A DNA stretch of 64,000 nucleotides from Coenobita brevimanus. Its lineage: Eukaryota; Arthropoda; Malacostraca; Decapoda; Coenobitidae. The translations under genes were made by a program, and so were the position numbers. The notes beneath the pieces are model-generated. The model had not been told where the DNA came from. It was given only the letters and a program-made list of their open reading frames with translations, and searched no databases. The stretch's first letter is position 1. The number at the start of each line of letters is the position of its first letter. The stretch spans positions 41,536,061-41,600,060 of the forward strand of contig CM064683.1 of NCBI GenBank assembly GCA_032717465.1, read 5' to 3'. This document shows, in pieces, positions 11,179 through 22,169 of this stretch.

Positions 11179-11397
11179 AACCTGACCCACTCAGATTTAT
11201 TCCATTGCTGAAATGCAGTTGGCTGCAGAGAATTTGTGAAAACTTCATGATTTGTAACAGCAGCCTTGGCAAACTCTGATTCTCACATTTCAAAGCTGCC
11301 ACACTGATGCTATTGTAAAAAAAAAAAAGAAAAAAAAATGTAAAGGCCATGGTGAAAGGCCAAGAAATGTGATTCAAAATAAATAGTAGTTATTGTT

Positions 11398-11640
11398 AGT
11401 GTTTCAAATGCCATAAATCCAGTCGTACAAGACTTTACAATTTTGGAATCAAGAATAGTGATTAAAAATAAGAGTATCATAATGTTGTTTCAAATGCCAT
11501 AATGTAGGAGGATCAAATCATATAAGACTTCATAATTTTGGAACCAAGAAAAGTGATAAAAAACTAGTATCATAATGTTTCAGATGCCATAAAGTAAGAG
11601 TATCCAGTCATACCAGACATCACAATTTGGAATGATAAAG
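11398..11640. repeat. ~90 bp tandem repeat, three copies
   Basis: Three diverged copies of a unit containing TTTCAAATGCCATAA, then GACTTYAYAATTTTGGAA, then AAGTGATAAAAA. AT-rich and non-coding. It abuts the left end of the pogo/Tigger-like element. Confidence 0.75.
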
Positions 11641-11642
11641 TA

Positions 11643-13110
11643 CAGTAATCCCTGTACTATCCGGACGCCCACTTTCCGGACATCCCCACTTACCGGACAT
11701 TGTGGCCTGGACCTTCGGAACCCAAAAAGGGCCAAAAAAAGAAAAAATACCCCCAAAATCTGAATTTTTTTCCCACCCGTAATTTGAAATAGCCACGCGC
11801 CGCCGAACAGCTGTTACACCACAGACCCTCACCCCTTCCTTCCTTCCCCCTCCCCCTTCCCCTGTCAGGTTGCCAATTGGTATTTTTCATTACCAAATGT
11901 GGGCCAATTTGGTCATGAAATATTCTTTTGGTAATGAATCAGAGTAATGCATTACCAGATGGTTTTTTTACATGTATGAGGATACACAGGATGGAGATGG
12001 TGGATTGTTTGCTTTCTCTGATTAATCTGCAAGCCTACATAGCGTGAAAATAATCAACATCCTGTTAATTATACGAAGAGTGATTACATGTATTTCCACT
12101 TGTATATATAATTAGTGAAGAATAAATGCTAGCTTTACGAATATGGTAATGAAAAGTTAAATTTGGTAATGAAAATTAAGGAGTTTGCTAATGTGGCCGT
12201 TGCGATCTGGCAACTTTGTTTCTCCGACATCATCAACAGTCACAGTCTAACTCCCGCTCACAAACACCCAAACAGTTATTCCCTAACCTCGATCGCGAGT
12301 GAAAGCATATTGTAATGGAAGCCACACGTGCTCATTTTTTGTGTGAATAAACTGCAATACCTCGCCACTAGACCACACGGGAATTTACAGTGTTGTGCAG
12401 TGTTAAGAAATTAGAATTTAGAGTGCAAAGGATTAACTGTGGAGTGCAAAGCTGGTGGTTGAAACAGGCAGTTCAGACTTGCCTGATGCAATTAACAATG
12501 TGCAGTGTTAAACAGTTATAACTCACAGTGCAAAGAATTACTGTAAGTGCAGCACAACACTGGATTACTGTACGTGCTTCAAGAGCATTTTCACCACTGC
12601 CAAAACCTTACAAAAGGCGGCCACAAACGTACTGTAATTACCCTGGATGAGGTACAGTCACTTCTAATTCCTCATTCTTTGGTTCCTTTTTCATTTATTT
12701 TAAGCTTTATGTCCATTATTGGTGTGAATAGGGTCTTAAATAGGTTTAAATATGTGCTATGCATGTCTGGTAGGGAGTTATTTAGGTGGCTTTCAAAATT
12801 AGGCTGGGTTAGGGTCCATAAGTACCAGTCCAGGAGCCAAGGACTTGTTGTAAGTACCCAGAATGTTTAATATTGTATAAACTCACCTCTAAAACTTCAT
12901 TCTCTGGTTCTTTTGCATTTATTTCAGTCTTTTATGTGCCTTATTGGTGTAATTTGGGTCTTAAATAGGTGCTATGCATGTCCAGAGGGAGTTGTATAGG
13001 TGTTTTTCTGAGTTAGGGTCCATAAGTACAAGTCCAGGAGGCTGGGGCCCGCTATCCGCACAGGACCACTTTCCGGACATGCCTTTGGCTCTATTACATC
13101 GGATAGTGGA
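11643..13110. mobile_element. pogo/Tigger-like non-autonomous DNA transposon
   Basis: The left end reads CAGTAATCCCTGTACTATCC followed by GGAC...ACTTTCCGGACAT. The right end, in reverse complement, reads AAGTAATCCCTCCACTATCC, again followed by a TCCGGAAAGTGG segment. Such CAGTAATCCCT..CTATCCGGA termini are typical of pogo/Tigger (Tc1/mariner superfamily) elements. A TA precedes the left end; the right TA has decayed. No transposase frame is visible in ~1.47 kb. Internally a ~170 bp block is duplicated (about 12667-12850 and 12893-13045), and 11860-12230 holds a GGTAATGAAA/TTTCATTACC inverted repeat that may be a nested insertion. Confidence 0.65.
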
Positions 13111-13287
13111 GGGATTACTTTTCAAATGCCGTACAATAGAGTACTGTACATGTGGGTTTTGTTACATGTTTGTCTGCTATACAAGAAATCAATGATGTGA
13201 GAATGGGCAATGTAGACCCAGGTTCTGTGATGCTGGCGGGATCAGTTAACCTAACCTGATTTTTCCCGTAAGTTTTATGTGTCTGTC

Positions 13288-13402
13288 TATTGCCAGACAC
13301 CTTAATCCCGTAAGGATTGGCCACAAACAAATCACCTCCATGTCACCCGGTCCCCCGCCATTTCACTGCCCTGCTCCCACCTCACACTGCTCCGTCTCGT
13401 AC
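13288..13402 (-). mobile_element. LINE-A 3' end fragment
   Basis: On the minus strand, the LINE-A tail (GGATTAAGGTGTCTGGCAAT) with part of the end of the coding region. Short and decayed. Confidence 0.7.
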
Positions 13403-13611
13403 ACATACGCCATTACACAGTACATATCCCCCCCCCCCATCCATTGTATGAGTGTCATATCCATTATTGAAGCAGTCGTCCATTAACACACCAGTCATAT
13501 AACAGCACCTGACTGTATCCAGTCTTGTGAGGGTGACAGGGTTCAGGAAATCCCTAACTGTGACATCATCACAACATTGGTAAGGGTGGGACACAGGCAT
13601 CTCTGGTGGTG

Positions 13612-13716
13612 CCTGGCATTTAATGCATATTTTGTGTGTTTAGGGACAGACAGCCTCCATTATAAAAGCACATTTATGCATTTGTAAAGCACCTGAATCA
13701 GCCAAGAGATTAGTGA

Positions 13717-13753
<37 letters not shown>

Positions 13754-14125
13754 GAGATGGTACAGTATATTTTGTGTGTTTAGGGACAGACAGCCTCCAT
13801 TATAAAAGCACATTTATGCATTTGTAAAGCATCTGAATCAGCCAAGAGATTAGTGATTTTTATTATTATTATTATTATTATTATTAAGAGATGGTACAGT
13901 ATATTTTGTGTGTTTAGGGACAGACAGCCTCCATTATAAAAGCACATTTATGCATTTGTAAAGCATCTGAATCAGCCAAGAGATTAGTGATTTTTATTAT
14001 TATTATTATTAATAAGAGATGGTACAGTATATTTTGTGTGTTTATGGACAGACAGCCTCCATACCAAACAGCATACTTTTTTATGCATTTGTAAAGCATC
14101 TGAATCAGTCAAGAGATAAGTGATT

Positions 14126-14198
<73 letters not shown>

Positions 14199-14260
14199 CC
14201 ATTATTATTATTATTATTATTATTATTACAGTATTGTTATAAGAGATGGTAATTTCTCTA
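13612..14260. repeat. 130-140 bp tandem repeat with expanding TTA runs
   Basis: Four copies of a unit carrying ATTTTGTGTGTTTAGGGACA, GACAGCCTCCATTATAAAAG and GTAAAGCATCTGAATCAGCC, each followed by a (TTA)n run of different length. A longer compound (TTA)n(TCA)n(TTA)n run lies at about 14128-14228. Non-coding. Confidence 0.9.
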
Positions 14261-14261
14261 G

Positions 14262-14352
14262 GGAGAGGGCAGTGAAGTGGCAGGGGACAAGGCAACATGG
14301 AGGGGATATGTTTGTGGCCACCCCTTATAGGATTAAACCATCTGTTAGTAGA
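14262..14352 (+). mobile_element. LINE-A 3' end fragment
   Basis: The last ~90 bp of LINE-A: AGGGCAGTGAAGTGGCAGGG, GTTTGTGGCCACCCCTTATA and a decayed GATA tail. Confidence 0.65.
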
Positions 14353-14379
14353 TAGATAACCAATGGCTTTATTTTACCT

Positions 14380-14782
14380 GCACAGGTGGAGCTGACCTGA
14401 CCTGCCTGCTATTACCCCAACCTTCCTACCATCAAAATGCAGCAGAGTCAGCAGGAAATCAGCAAGGAGTCAGCAGGAAAGCAACAAGGAGTCAGCAGAA
14501 ATCAGCAAGGAGTCAGCAGGAAATTGCCAAGAAGTCAAAGAAGATCAGCAGGGAGTCAGGAGGAAGTCAGCAGTGTCAGCAGGGCAGGGAGTCAGCAGGG
14601 ACTTGCAGTATAGTTCTTTCAGCTGAACTTGGCAAAGATTTTAGTTCTTATGCAGTTTATTTCCCTTAGCTCAGTGGCAGAAAAAGGCAGTACTAGTGCT
14701 CTACGTCCTTTCCATAGCACTTCTTTGTGACTAGCATTGTATCCATTCATTACTCTTTTACAAATCATAATTCTAGTTGGAG
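14380..14782. repeat. Dispersed block with CAGCAGGAAGTCAG-type repeats (copy 1)
   Basis: From 14441 to 14610 the sequence is a degenerate array of GTCAGCAGGAAATCAGCAAG-type units. It is followed by TAGCTCAGTGGCAGAAAAAG, TCCTTTCCATAGCACTTCTT and TGACTAGCA, which are paralogous to 27178-27215 and 28750-28830. Similar CAGCAGGAAGTCA units recur at 15290-15440. Confidence 0.65.
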
Positions 14783-15100
14783 AGGTGGTAGTTTTGGCCA
14801 GAGGGATGGTAGTTTTGGCCAGAGGGATGGTAGTTTTGGCCAGAGGGATGGTAGTTTTGGCCAGAGAGATGGTAATTTTGGCCAGAGGGATGGTAGTTTT
14901 GGCCAGAGGGATGGTAATTTTGGCCAGAGGGATGGTAATTTTGGCCAGAGGGATGGTAGTTTTGGCCAGAGGGATGGTAATTTTGGCCAGAGGGATGGTA
15001 GTTTTGGCCAGAGGGATGGTAATTTTGGCCAGAGGGATGGTAGTTTTGGCCAGAGGGATGGTAATTTTGGCCAGAGGGATGGTAATTTTGGGCCAGGTTA
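14783..15100. repeat. 21 bp minisatellite (GGGATGGTAGTTTTGGCCAGA)
   Basis: About 15 copies of a 21 bp unit whose main variant is GGTAGTTTT versus GGTAATTTT. Because 21 is a multiple of three, all frames stay open and one encodes a seven-residue GSFGQRD repeat. I treat this as a minisatellite because the single-copy relative at 28795-28830 has no coding context. Confidence 0.85.
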
Positions 15101-15149
15101 GAGTAAAAGGGGTTTAGTGTGTCTGACTATTCTCGTCAGTTAACTCATA

Positions 15150-15154
15150 AACAG

Positions 15155-15192
<38 letters not shown>

Positions 15193-15500
15193 TCTCAGGT
15201 AATTTTGTGGTTACAGGTGGACGTCACCAGACCTGGCTGGTTTTACTTGAAGGAATCCTAATCTTCCTGTCATCCTGAAGCCAAGTAATGAGGAAGTCAA
15301 GAATGATTCAGCAGGAAGTCAAGAGTCATGAGGGAGAGCAGGAGGTGGTCTAGAGAGTCAGGAGGAGGTCAGCAGAGAGTCATCAAGGAGACAGCAGAGT
15401 CAGCAAGCCAGGGAGTCAGCAGAGTTATCAGGGAGTATATACTGTGGTGACTCATTCCTGCCTCTCAGCAAGTACAACAAGTGTGTGTGTGTGTGTTTAT
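15150..15500. repeat. (TC)n, degenerate CAGCAG/GTCAG repeats, (GT)n
   Basis: TC run (15158-15187), then a paralogue of the block at 14380-14610 (AGGTGGA.., CAGCAGGAAGTCA units to 15440), then a short GT run (15480-15497). No gene. Confidence 0.7.
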
Positions 15501-15639
15501 CAGTGTTGTTGGGGTATGAATGCATTGGCATTGTGTGGCCAGCGTAGGGAAGGTTAGGCCAGGCTTTGGGCAGCTTTTGGGGTGGCTTTGGGTAGGCTGC
15601 TGCTGCTGCTGTTATTTTTTCCCCATTGGCTCTGTGTCT

Positions 15640-15790
15640 TGTATAGCACTTTTGTTGTTGTTGCCTTACCCTGGTCTGTTTGGCTGAGCAGACCCATCAG
15701 CCACAAGCAAGCAGCTGCATTTGTGTGTCAGATGCACTTTGCTAGGGTTGGAACATGGCAAGGTGGAGGGAAAGTGGAAGAGGCTTACAG
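15640..15790. repeat. Dispersed repeat, member 1
   Basis: The segment around CCCTGGTCTG, GAGCAGACCC, CCACAAGCAAGCAGCT and CTAGGGTTGGAACA is paralogous to 31685-31865. Family unknown; no frame conserved between the two. Confidence 0.6.
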
Positions 15791-15799
15791 CCGTAGTCT

Positions 15800-16808
15800 T
15801 AAACTGTGAGCAGGCGTTCACCTTGCCCTCTCCGTAGCTTTTGGTAATCTTAACACACGAAAGGGAGAGCGTTCCCCGGCGAACAGGAGAGGATTACCAC
15901 AGCGTAGTACTGACATCCACGGAGAGTCTCATAGCACCCCTTCACATGCCCCTTCGTCATGTTATATATTCACATGCCCCTTCGTCATATTATATATATT
16001 TGTGCAGTGAAAACTATGTAGAATTTGAAGGACCCAATGGTGTGAGTGATTGGAACTTTAATTTAAGGATAAAAACATTGTGTACAGAAAGTAAATAAGC
16101 TTTTAATAGTTTTATCATTAAAAAACTTCACTGCTTCTCCAGAGATGGTTAATTTATGGCAAGATGAAGACAAAGATGAATTACTGTATCCACTTGCATT
16201 TTATTTTTCACTGTTCCTGCCAAGTTGTTTATCAGATATGGTGCATGATCTTTTTATGATTAGTTTGATTAGTTCATGAAATAATTCCAACAGTAAAGAA
16301 TGGCTGAGTACTACCTAAACAGACTAATCATGCACAGCCAGTTAGTTTGAAATACAAAGTCTCATGTTTGTGTTTGGTAAACTTTAACAAGTCCGCACTA
16401 TTTTGTTTGGCTTGGCAGTATAGTTTTCTGGTGTATATTGGTGTGGTTTGAACCAATTTGACCTTTATTCATGATGCTCCTGGTTGGTTTTCAAATTAAC
16501 CCCCATCCCCTTAGGTGTTTGGGGGACTGGTGGGATTTGGGGGTTATGGGTGAGAAAAATGCCAAAAACAAGCATGTGGGGCAGAAATGTCACAATCTGC
16601 ATGACCAGCCAAGGTGTATTGGTTGGGTTATTACTGACCCCTTGAACCCCTTTGAAGCTATGTCTGACACCAGATTTTTCCTATAGTACAGGCTCTCCAA
16701 ACCTGTATGCATACTCTTGCACAGACTATTCCAGAACAAATGCCAGGCTTTAATGATAAAAGAAGTAAGAATTGCTAATATTAAGAGAGTTTATTGTGTA
16801 TCAATCTT

Positions 16809-16850
<42 letters not shown>

Positions 16851-17100
16851 AAATAAATAAATCTGTTACCAACTGTTTGCCACACCTACCCACACAAAGG
16901 GGTGCACTCTCACGCTTTCAAGGTTACCGCTTACATTGAAGGAGTAAGCATCCACTTGGAGCGGGGTGTGAAAAGGGTAACTCTGCCCTCAGTTTCAAGA
17001 CTATGGGCTATGGTCCCCAAGAGGATGGGCTGTGTATGGGAGATATGTTGGAGTAGTGGTCTCAGCCTGGACTTTGACTACCGGTACTTGATCTACACCA
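15800..17100. other. Unannotated intergenic DNA with T35 run
   Basis: No recognisable gene or RNA. Features: a 35 bp T run (16812-16846) followed by short AAAT repeats, and two direct copies of ATTCACATGCCCCTTCGTCA-like sequence near 15945-15990. Short frames at 16471-16686 and 16902-17162 lack support. Confidence 0.5.
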
Positions 17101-17116
17101 TTTTTTATTTTTGGAA

Positions 17117-17373
17117 TAGAGAAGAGAGAAGAGAGTGGAGAGAATGGAGAATGAAAGACTGACTAAGAGGGTGTATGTGGGTGAGGTGGGGGGAGGGAGA
17201 GGGAGGGGTAGACCAAGGATGAGGTGGAGGGATGGAGTTGAGAGGTATATGAGGGAGGGGGGGGTGAGTTGGGGGGAGGGTAGTCAAATGGTGGGTGACA
17301 GAGCGACTTGGAGGCGTTTTGTCTGCGGCCACCCTTTGCGGGATTAGGGCATCGGGCTATAGATAGATAGAAT
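17117..17373 (+). mobile_element. LINE-A 3' end fragment (GCGGGATTAGGGC subfamily)
   Basis: Encodes the C-terminal ERMENERLTKRVYVGEV and GRPRMRWRDGVERYMREGG segments, then the VCGHPLRD-like end, the GATTAGGGCATCGGGC tail and a GATA run. It is followed directly by the second, longer LINE-A copy, so the two insertions abut or are nested. Confidence 0.8.
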
Positions 17374-17389
17374 TGCACTGTATTTTGAA

Positions 17390-19102
17390 CGTCATAGATT
17401 ACACGAGAGAAGTGGAGGAGCAATTGAGTAAATATGATTTGGAGCAGATGGGGGATGTGGAAGATGAAAGGGGGTGCAAGGAACAGCATGGTGAAATGAA
17501 GAGATGAGACAGGCTGTGGCACAGAAGAAGAAAGCACATACAGTAGTGAGTGGATGAGAAGCGGGTGTGGAGGATGTTGCCAGACAGAAGAGTTATAAGC
17601 GGAGAGGGAGAGAGAGGTGAAAAGATTAGTAAGAGAGAGTAAGAAGAGAGTGGATGAGGAATTTGGAAGGAATTTGAGTGTAAGGTGGAGGGAATATAAG
17701 AAATGTTCTGGAAAGAAGTAAAGAGAATTGGACTGGGTGCGAAAAAAATTAGTCGGGGAGTGAAAGATAAAAATGATAGAGAAAAAGAAGTGTGTGGTAA
17801 TCATAGGGGCATTTGTCTTCTTAGTATAATAGGAAAAGTGTATGGTAGGATACTTATTGACAGAGTTAGGGAAATAACAGAGGAATTAGTTGGAGAAGAA
17901 CAGGGAGGCTTTAGGAAGGGAAGAGGTTATGTAGATCAGATATTCATTCTTAGATCTTTAGTGGAAAAGTTTCTAGAGAAGGAAAAGAAGTTGTATGTGG
18001 CTTTCATGGATTTGGAGAAAGCATATGACAGGGTGGATAGACAAGGATTGTGGAAAGTGTTAAGAATATATGGAGTATATGGGAAGTTGTTGAATGCTGT
18101 GAAGAGTATGTACGATGGTGCGAAGGCTGCAGTGCATGTGGATGGTGAACTGAGTGAATTTTTCTCTTTGAAAGTTGGGTTGAAACAGGGATGTGTCATG
18201 TCTCCATGGTTGTTCAGTCTGTACATGGATGGGGTAATAAAAGAGATATATGGTAGGGTAGTGGATGTTGGAGTGGCCCTGGTGAGAGAGGGCAGTATTT
18301 GGAAACTCCCTGTACTGTTGTTTGCATATGATACTGTGTTGTTGAGTGAAGACGAAGGGGAGCTGCAAGGCTTGGTGGATGAGTTTGGGAGAGTGTGTAA
18401 GAAACGGAATCTAAAGGTGAATGTAGGGAAGAGTAAAGTGATGGTCTTTGAGAGAGGTGAAGTCAGTGAATGTATGGCGAGGTTGGATGGTGAGGAATTG
18501 GAAAATGTGAGTAAGTTTAAGTACTTGGGTAGTGTGATGAGTAAGGATGGAGGTTTGGAGGGTGAAGTGCTTGAAAGGGTACAGCAGGGAAGAAAGGTTG
18601 CTGGTTCTTTGAAAACAGTGATAAGAAACAGGGAAGTGAGCATGGAAGTGAAAAAGTTACTACATGACAGTATTGTGATACCAACTCTAACGTATGGAAG
18701 TGAAGCTTGGACGTTGTTGGAAGGACACAAGAGAGAGCAGTGGAAGTAAGTTAATTTGAGAGGAGCCTGTGGAGTCACATGGAGAGACACTCTGACAAAT
18801 GAGGAGGTGGAGGAGCGTTGTGGTGTGGATGTGGATGTGATAGGAAGTGTTAGGAGAAACACACTGAGGTGGTTTGGCTATGTGGAGAGGATGGAGAGCA
18901 AGAGACTGACAAGAACAGTGTATGTGAGTGAGGTGGAGGGTGGAGAGGGAGGGGGAGGCCAAGGGAGTGGAGAGGTACATGAGAGAGGGGGATGTAAGCT
19001 GGGAGTAGGGCAGTGAAATGGCGGGGGACTGGATGACATGGAGGCGATTTGTTTGTGGCCACCCCTTATGTGATTAAGGTGTGTGGCAATAGATAGATAG
19101 GT
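17390..19102 (+). mobile_element. LINE-A copy, internally deleted
   Basis: The second longest LINE-A copy. It starts inside the region just after the endonuclease (GAAGTGGAGGAGCAATTGAG), lacks an internal part relative to the 32697-35310 copy, carries the reverse transcriptase (17703-18749) and the C-terminal tail (18756-19016), and ends in GGCCACCCCTTATGTGATTA plus a GATA run. Non-LTR retrotransposon, with an RTE-like or related clade as the best guess. Confidence 0.85.
17703..18749 (+). pseudogene. LINE-A reverse transcriptase (defective)
   Basis: Open frame of 348 codons with the order expected of a non-LTR reverse transcriptase: HRGICLLSIIGKVYGRILID, EEQGGFRKGRG, AFMDLEKAYDRVD, LKQGCVMSPWLFSLYMDGV, LLFAYDTVLLSEDEGELQ, and FKYLGSVMSKDGG. 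The catalytic FADD box reads FAYD, replacing one of the two essential aspartates, so this copy should be inactive. The frame breaks after the thumb (EGHKREQWK) and resumes at 18756 with the RWFGYVERME and VYVSEVEGG tail. In the canonical family the N-terminal part would hold an AP endonuclease, absent here. Confidence 0.85.
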
Positions 19103-19234
19103 AGCTTACACAACACACTGTACCCTTCTGAGCTGAATACACTGTACCCTCCTGAGTTAAATCAGTTGTTTGCCAGCAGCAGCCATAAAGTGAAAACCTT
19201 TGGATGTCTCCCTGATCCAAGATAGTTTCATTTT

Positions 19235-19450
19235 GTTTATAAAGGCTCTGACATTCTTGCATGCATCGGCCTTGGTCACCTAATGGCGGCTCTCCATGCC
19301 GCACCATCCCCAGCAACCTCCCTATTCAGTGCCTTATCCCTGAGGTCACACTCAATGACCTCGTCCCAGGTCTTTTTCGGTCTGCCTCTTGCAACCCAAC
19401 CCCCAGCATCAACACTTTTCACTTCCTGCAGCCAGTTGTTAAATATATAT
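19235..19450 (-). mobile_element. LINE-B 3' end fragment
   Basis: On the minus strand: the end of the LINE-B ORF and its tail containing the GAGGTTGCTGGGGATGGTGC region, AGAGCCGCCATTAGGTGACC and GAGCCTTTATAAAC. The same tail occurs at 20430-21130, 29680-29905 (minus), 29945-30400, 52800-53480 and 56650-56790 (plus). Confidence 0.7.
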
Positions 19451-19547
19451 GAGTAATAATTTTAGATGTAATATACAAAGTACATCAATGAGGAGTTATT
19501 TGATTTTTTTTCCAGTACTAATTTTTATTGCTATTTCAGAACACAGC

Positions 19548-19740
19548 TGGGAGAGAGGTGTGGAAGAGAGGTGGGGTGGAGAGGTATATGTGTGAAGATG
19601 GATGGAGGGTGGGCAGCCTGATGGTGGAGGAATGGGTGACACAGAGAAAGTGGTTGGAGGATGGGCAGCGTGACAGCAGAGGGAAGCAAAGGAAGTGTCA
19701 TGGAGGCCACCTGCCTGGGATTAAAGCAAGTGGCCCAAGA
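19548..19740 (+). mobile_element. Diverged LINE-A-like 3' end
   Basis: GTGGAGAGGTATATGTGTGA and a later GTCATGGAGGCCACCTGCCT, then GGGATTAAAGCAAGTGGC, align loosely with the LINE-A 3' end. It has no GATA tail and may be an older subfamily. Confidence 0.45.
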
Positions 19741-19927
19741 TAAATACATAAAGTGAGATAAAGTGAGTAGATAAATGAATCAATTGCTTGTTATAGTCTG
19801 TGTAGTATTTATGATGGTAATTGGCTACTTTTGCCATATTTGTAGTGTTGGTTATATGTAAAGTGATGGACTGTAATTAGTTTGCATGTACCCATTACTA
19901 GTATTATTATTATTATTATTACTATTA

Positions 19928-19958
<31 letters not shown>

Positions 19959-19969
19959 TATTATTAAAG

Positions 19970-20425
19970 TGGTTGGTGGGAGCACTCACCATCCACTCAC
20001 TCGATGTAGTGCTGCTTTTGTGTGTCTGCCCTTTCCTCTCTTCCTTCTTTCTTTCCTTCCTTCCTTCTTTCCTTCCTTCCTTCCTTCTTCTGTCTTTCTT
20101 TCCTTCATTCTTTCCTCTGCAGGTGACTCTACACTGAGTGACAAGCCAAATGGTTTCCTGTACACCAGGAAACCATTTACTATGCTGGGTGGTAACCATA
20201 TAAGCAAATTATGGCGCCTGGTGGTTTAGTGGGTAATTATTGCGCTCCAATCGGATTGAGCCGGTGAAGGTTTATATCCAAATGATGGTTGGGGTTTATT
20301 GCTCACGTAATGCCACTCAGGGATGAGTGAGGCTGGTCACACTCATCTTAAATGTCAGGACCAACTTGCATAGCCCCGGGCTTCTGTGCTCCTCATGAGG
20401 CAATATAGGATTAGATGATGATGAT
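19970..20425 (+). mobile_element. Composite tRNA-headed SINE, copy 1
   Basis: Module 1 (19970-20205) runs from TGGTTGGTGGGAGCACTCAC through a TTCC/TTTC-rich stretch to GACTCTACACTGAGTGACAA and a perfect hairpin (AATGGTTTCCTG/CAGGAAACCATT). Module 2 (20208-20425) starts GGCGCCTGGTGGTTTAGTGG and contains an A-box-like TGGTTTAGTGG and a B-box-like GGTTTATATCC, as in tRNA-derived pol III promoters. It ends AGGATTAGATGATGATGATT. Copies 2-4 (24770-26262) share both modules. Confidence 0.65.
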
Positions 20426-20429
20426 TCGT

Positions 20430-21130
20430 TTCAATTTTAAAGGCTCCAACATGCTTGCATGCGTTGGCCTTGGTCACCTAATGGCAGCTTTCCATGCTGC
20501 ATGATCTACGGCAGTCTCCCTGTTCAGTCCCTTAACCCTGAGGTCACACTTAATGACCTCGTCCCACATCTCTCTCGGTCTGCCCCTCGCATCCCCACTC
20601 CCAGTGTTAACGCTTCACACTTTCTGCACCCAATTATTATCCCCCATCCTCTCCGCATGCCCAAACCATCTCAGTCAACCTCTCCTCATCACAACTCCAG
20701 TACGCTCCAGTCCCATCCTACCTCTCAACTCTTCCACCTTAAACCCAGGCCTTGCATGCAGGGACACACTGCACATTCACCTAATCATTGTCATTTCTGT
20801 ATGTTTGAGCTTGCGAATATCCTTTTCCTTTAATGCCCAGGTCTTACTGCCATACAGCATTACACTCCTAACACATGCTGCATACAAAGACCACTTAGAA
20901 TGTAGGGAGAGTCCTCTCAGTGTCAGGAGAGGCAACAGCTCCCTGAACTTCTTCCAGCCACTTCTCACCCTAGCCACAGAGCTGCTCCAGCCCCATCACC
21001 AGCACACAACATGTCTCCCAAATAACAAAACACTTCTACATACTCAAGAGACTCACCAGCAAGTTCAGTCCTTTAACACCTGACAATCTCCACCTGCTCT
21101 CCCCAGCACGCTGCACACATAAAATCAGCA
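20430..21130 (-). mobile_element. LINE-B 3' portion
   Basis: The minus strand encodes the C-terminal end of a LINE reverse-transcriptase ORF. The best frame (20977-20777) reads GWKKFRELLPLLTLRGLSLH, SKWSLYAACVRSVMLYGSKT and WALKEKDIRKLKHTEMTMIR, the thumb/C-terminal motif common to RTE-like and related LINEs. The rest is frame-broken and leads to the LINE-B tail at 20430-20460. The segment 21000-21130 is the 5' edge of homology. Confidence 0.7.
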
Positions 21131-21144
21131 TTATCTCACACTAA

Positions 21145-21318
21145 CCATTTACAATGCTGGGTGGTAACCATATAACCAAACCATATGTGCTCCCTACGTG
21201 TCAGCCAGTGGGTTGGTGGAGGGTTAGTGCCCCTCCTTGTAAAACAAATAACTCAAAGTTAAATGGCCACCCTTTACGGGATTATGGTGTCTGGCAATAG
21301 ATACATAGATAGATAGTA
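21145..21318 (+). mobile_element. Mosaic SINE: body module plus LINE-A tail
   Basis: Starts with the same body seen in the composite SINE (TTTACAATGCTGGGTGGTAA, CCATATAACC). Instead of the tRNA-like module it continues with CTCCCTACGTGTCAGC, GGGTTGGTGGAGGGTTAGTG, CCCCTCC and then the LINE-A-type tail TGGCCACCCTTTACGGGATT, ATGGTGTCTGGC and GATA. The 3' half from CTACGTGTCA onward is shared with the 5S-headed SINE at 26309-26550. Confidence 0.65.
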
Positions 21319-21319
21319 C

Positions 21320-22012
21320 CTCAAGTACCACTACATCTCTTATGCACTCACTTATCACAAACACTGCATTATCTTGCAGTCTACCTCTAATACCACTACA
21401 TCTCTTATGCACTCACTTATCACAAACACTGCATTATCTTGCAGTCTACCTCTAATACCACTACATCTCTTATGCACCCACTTATCACAAACACTGCATT
21501 ATCTTGTAGTCTACCTCTAATACCACTACATCTCTTATGCACCTACTTATCACAAACACTGCATTATCTTGCAGTCTACCTCTAATACCACTACATCTCT
21601 TATGCACCCACTTATCACAAACACTGCATTATCTTGCAGTCTACCTCTAATACCACTACATCTCTTATGCACCCACTTATCACAAACACTGCATTATCTT
21701 GCAGTCTACCTCTAATACCACTACATCTCTTATGCACCCATTTATCACAAACACTGCATTATCTTGCAGTCTACCTCTAATACCACTACATCTCTTATGC
21801 ACCCATTTATCACAAACACTGCATTATCTTGCAGTCTACCTCTAATACCACTACATCTCTTATGCACCCATTTATCACAAACACTGCATTATCTTGCAGT
21901 CTACCTCTAATACCACTACATCTCTTATGCACCCATTTATCACAAACACTGCATTATCTTGCAGTCTACCTCTAATACCACTACATCTCTTGTGCACCTA
22001 CTTATCACAAAT
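21320..22012. repeat. 65 bp tandem repeat
   Basis: About 11 near-identical copies of a 65 bp unit (CACTTATCACAAACACTGCA, TTATCTTGCAGTCTACCTCT, AATACCACTACATCTCTTAT, GCACC). Open frames crossing it come from the repeat. Confidence 0.95.
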
Positions 22013-22169
22013 ACTGCACAGGATGGAATTACTTCCCACATCCTTGTGGCAGATTACACATGGCCACTCTCCCTCTTCTTTGACAGTACCGCCACCAACC
22101 CTAGATATCATCACTTTTGTTTTATTATTATTTTTATTGTTGTTATTATTATTATTATATGCACATAAA

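Noticed and set aside
14727..15101. A heptapeptide-repeat protein (GSFGQRD)n
   Set aside because: The 21 bp unit keeps every frame open and the paralogous locus has the unit once with no coding context.
20208..20280. A tRNA gene
   Set aside because: A- and B-box-like motifs are present but no cloverleaf with a plausible anticodon arm and acceptor stem; it recurs as a SINE module.
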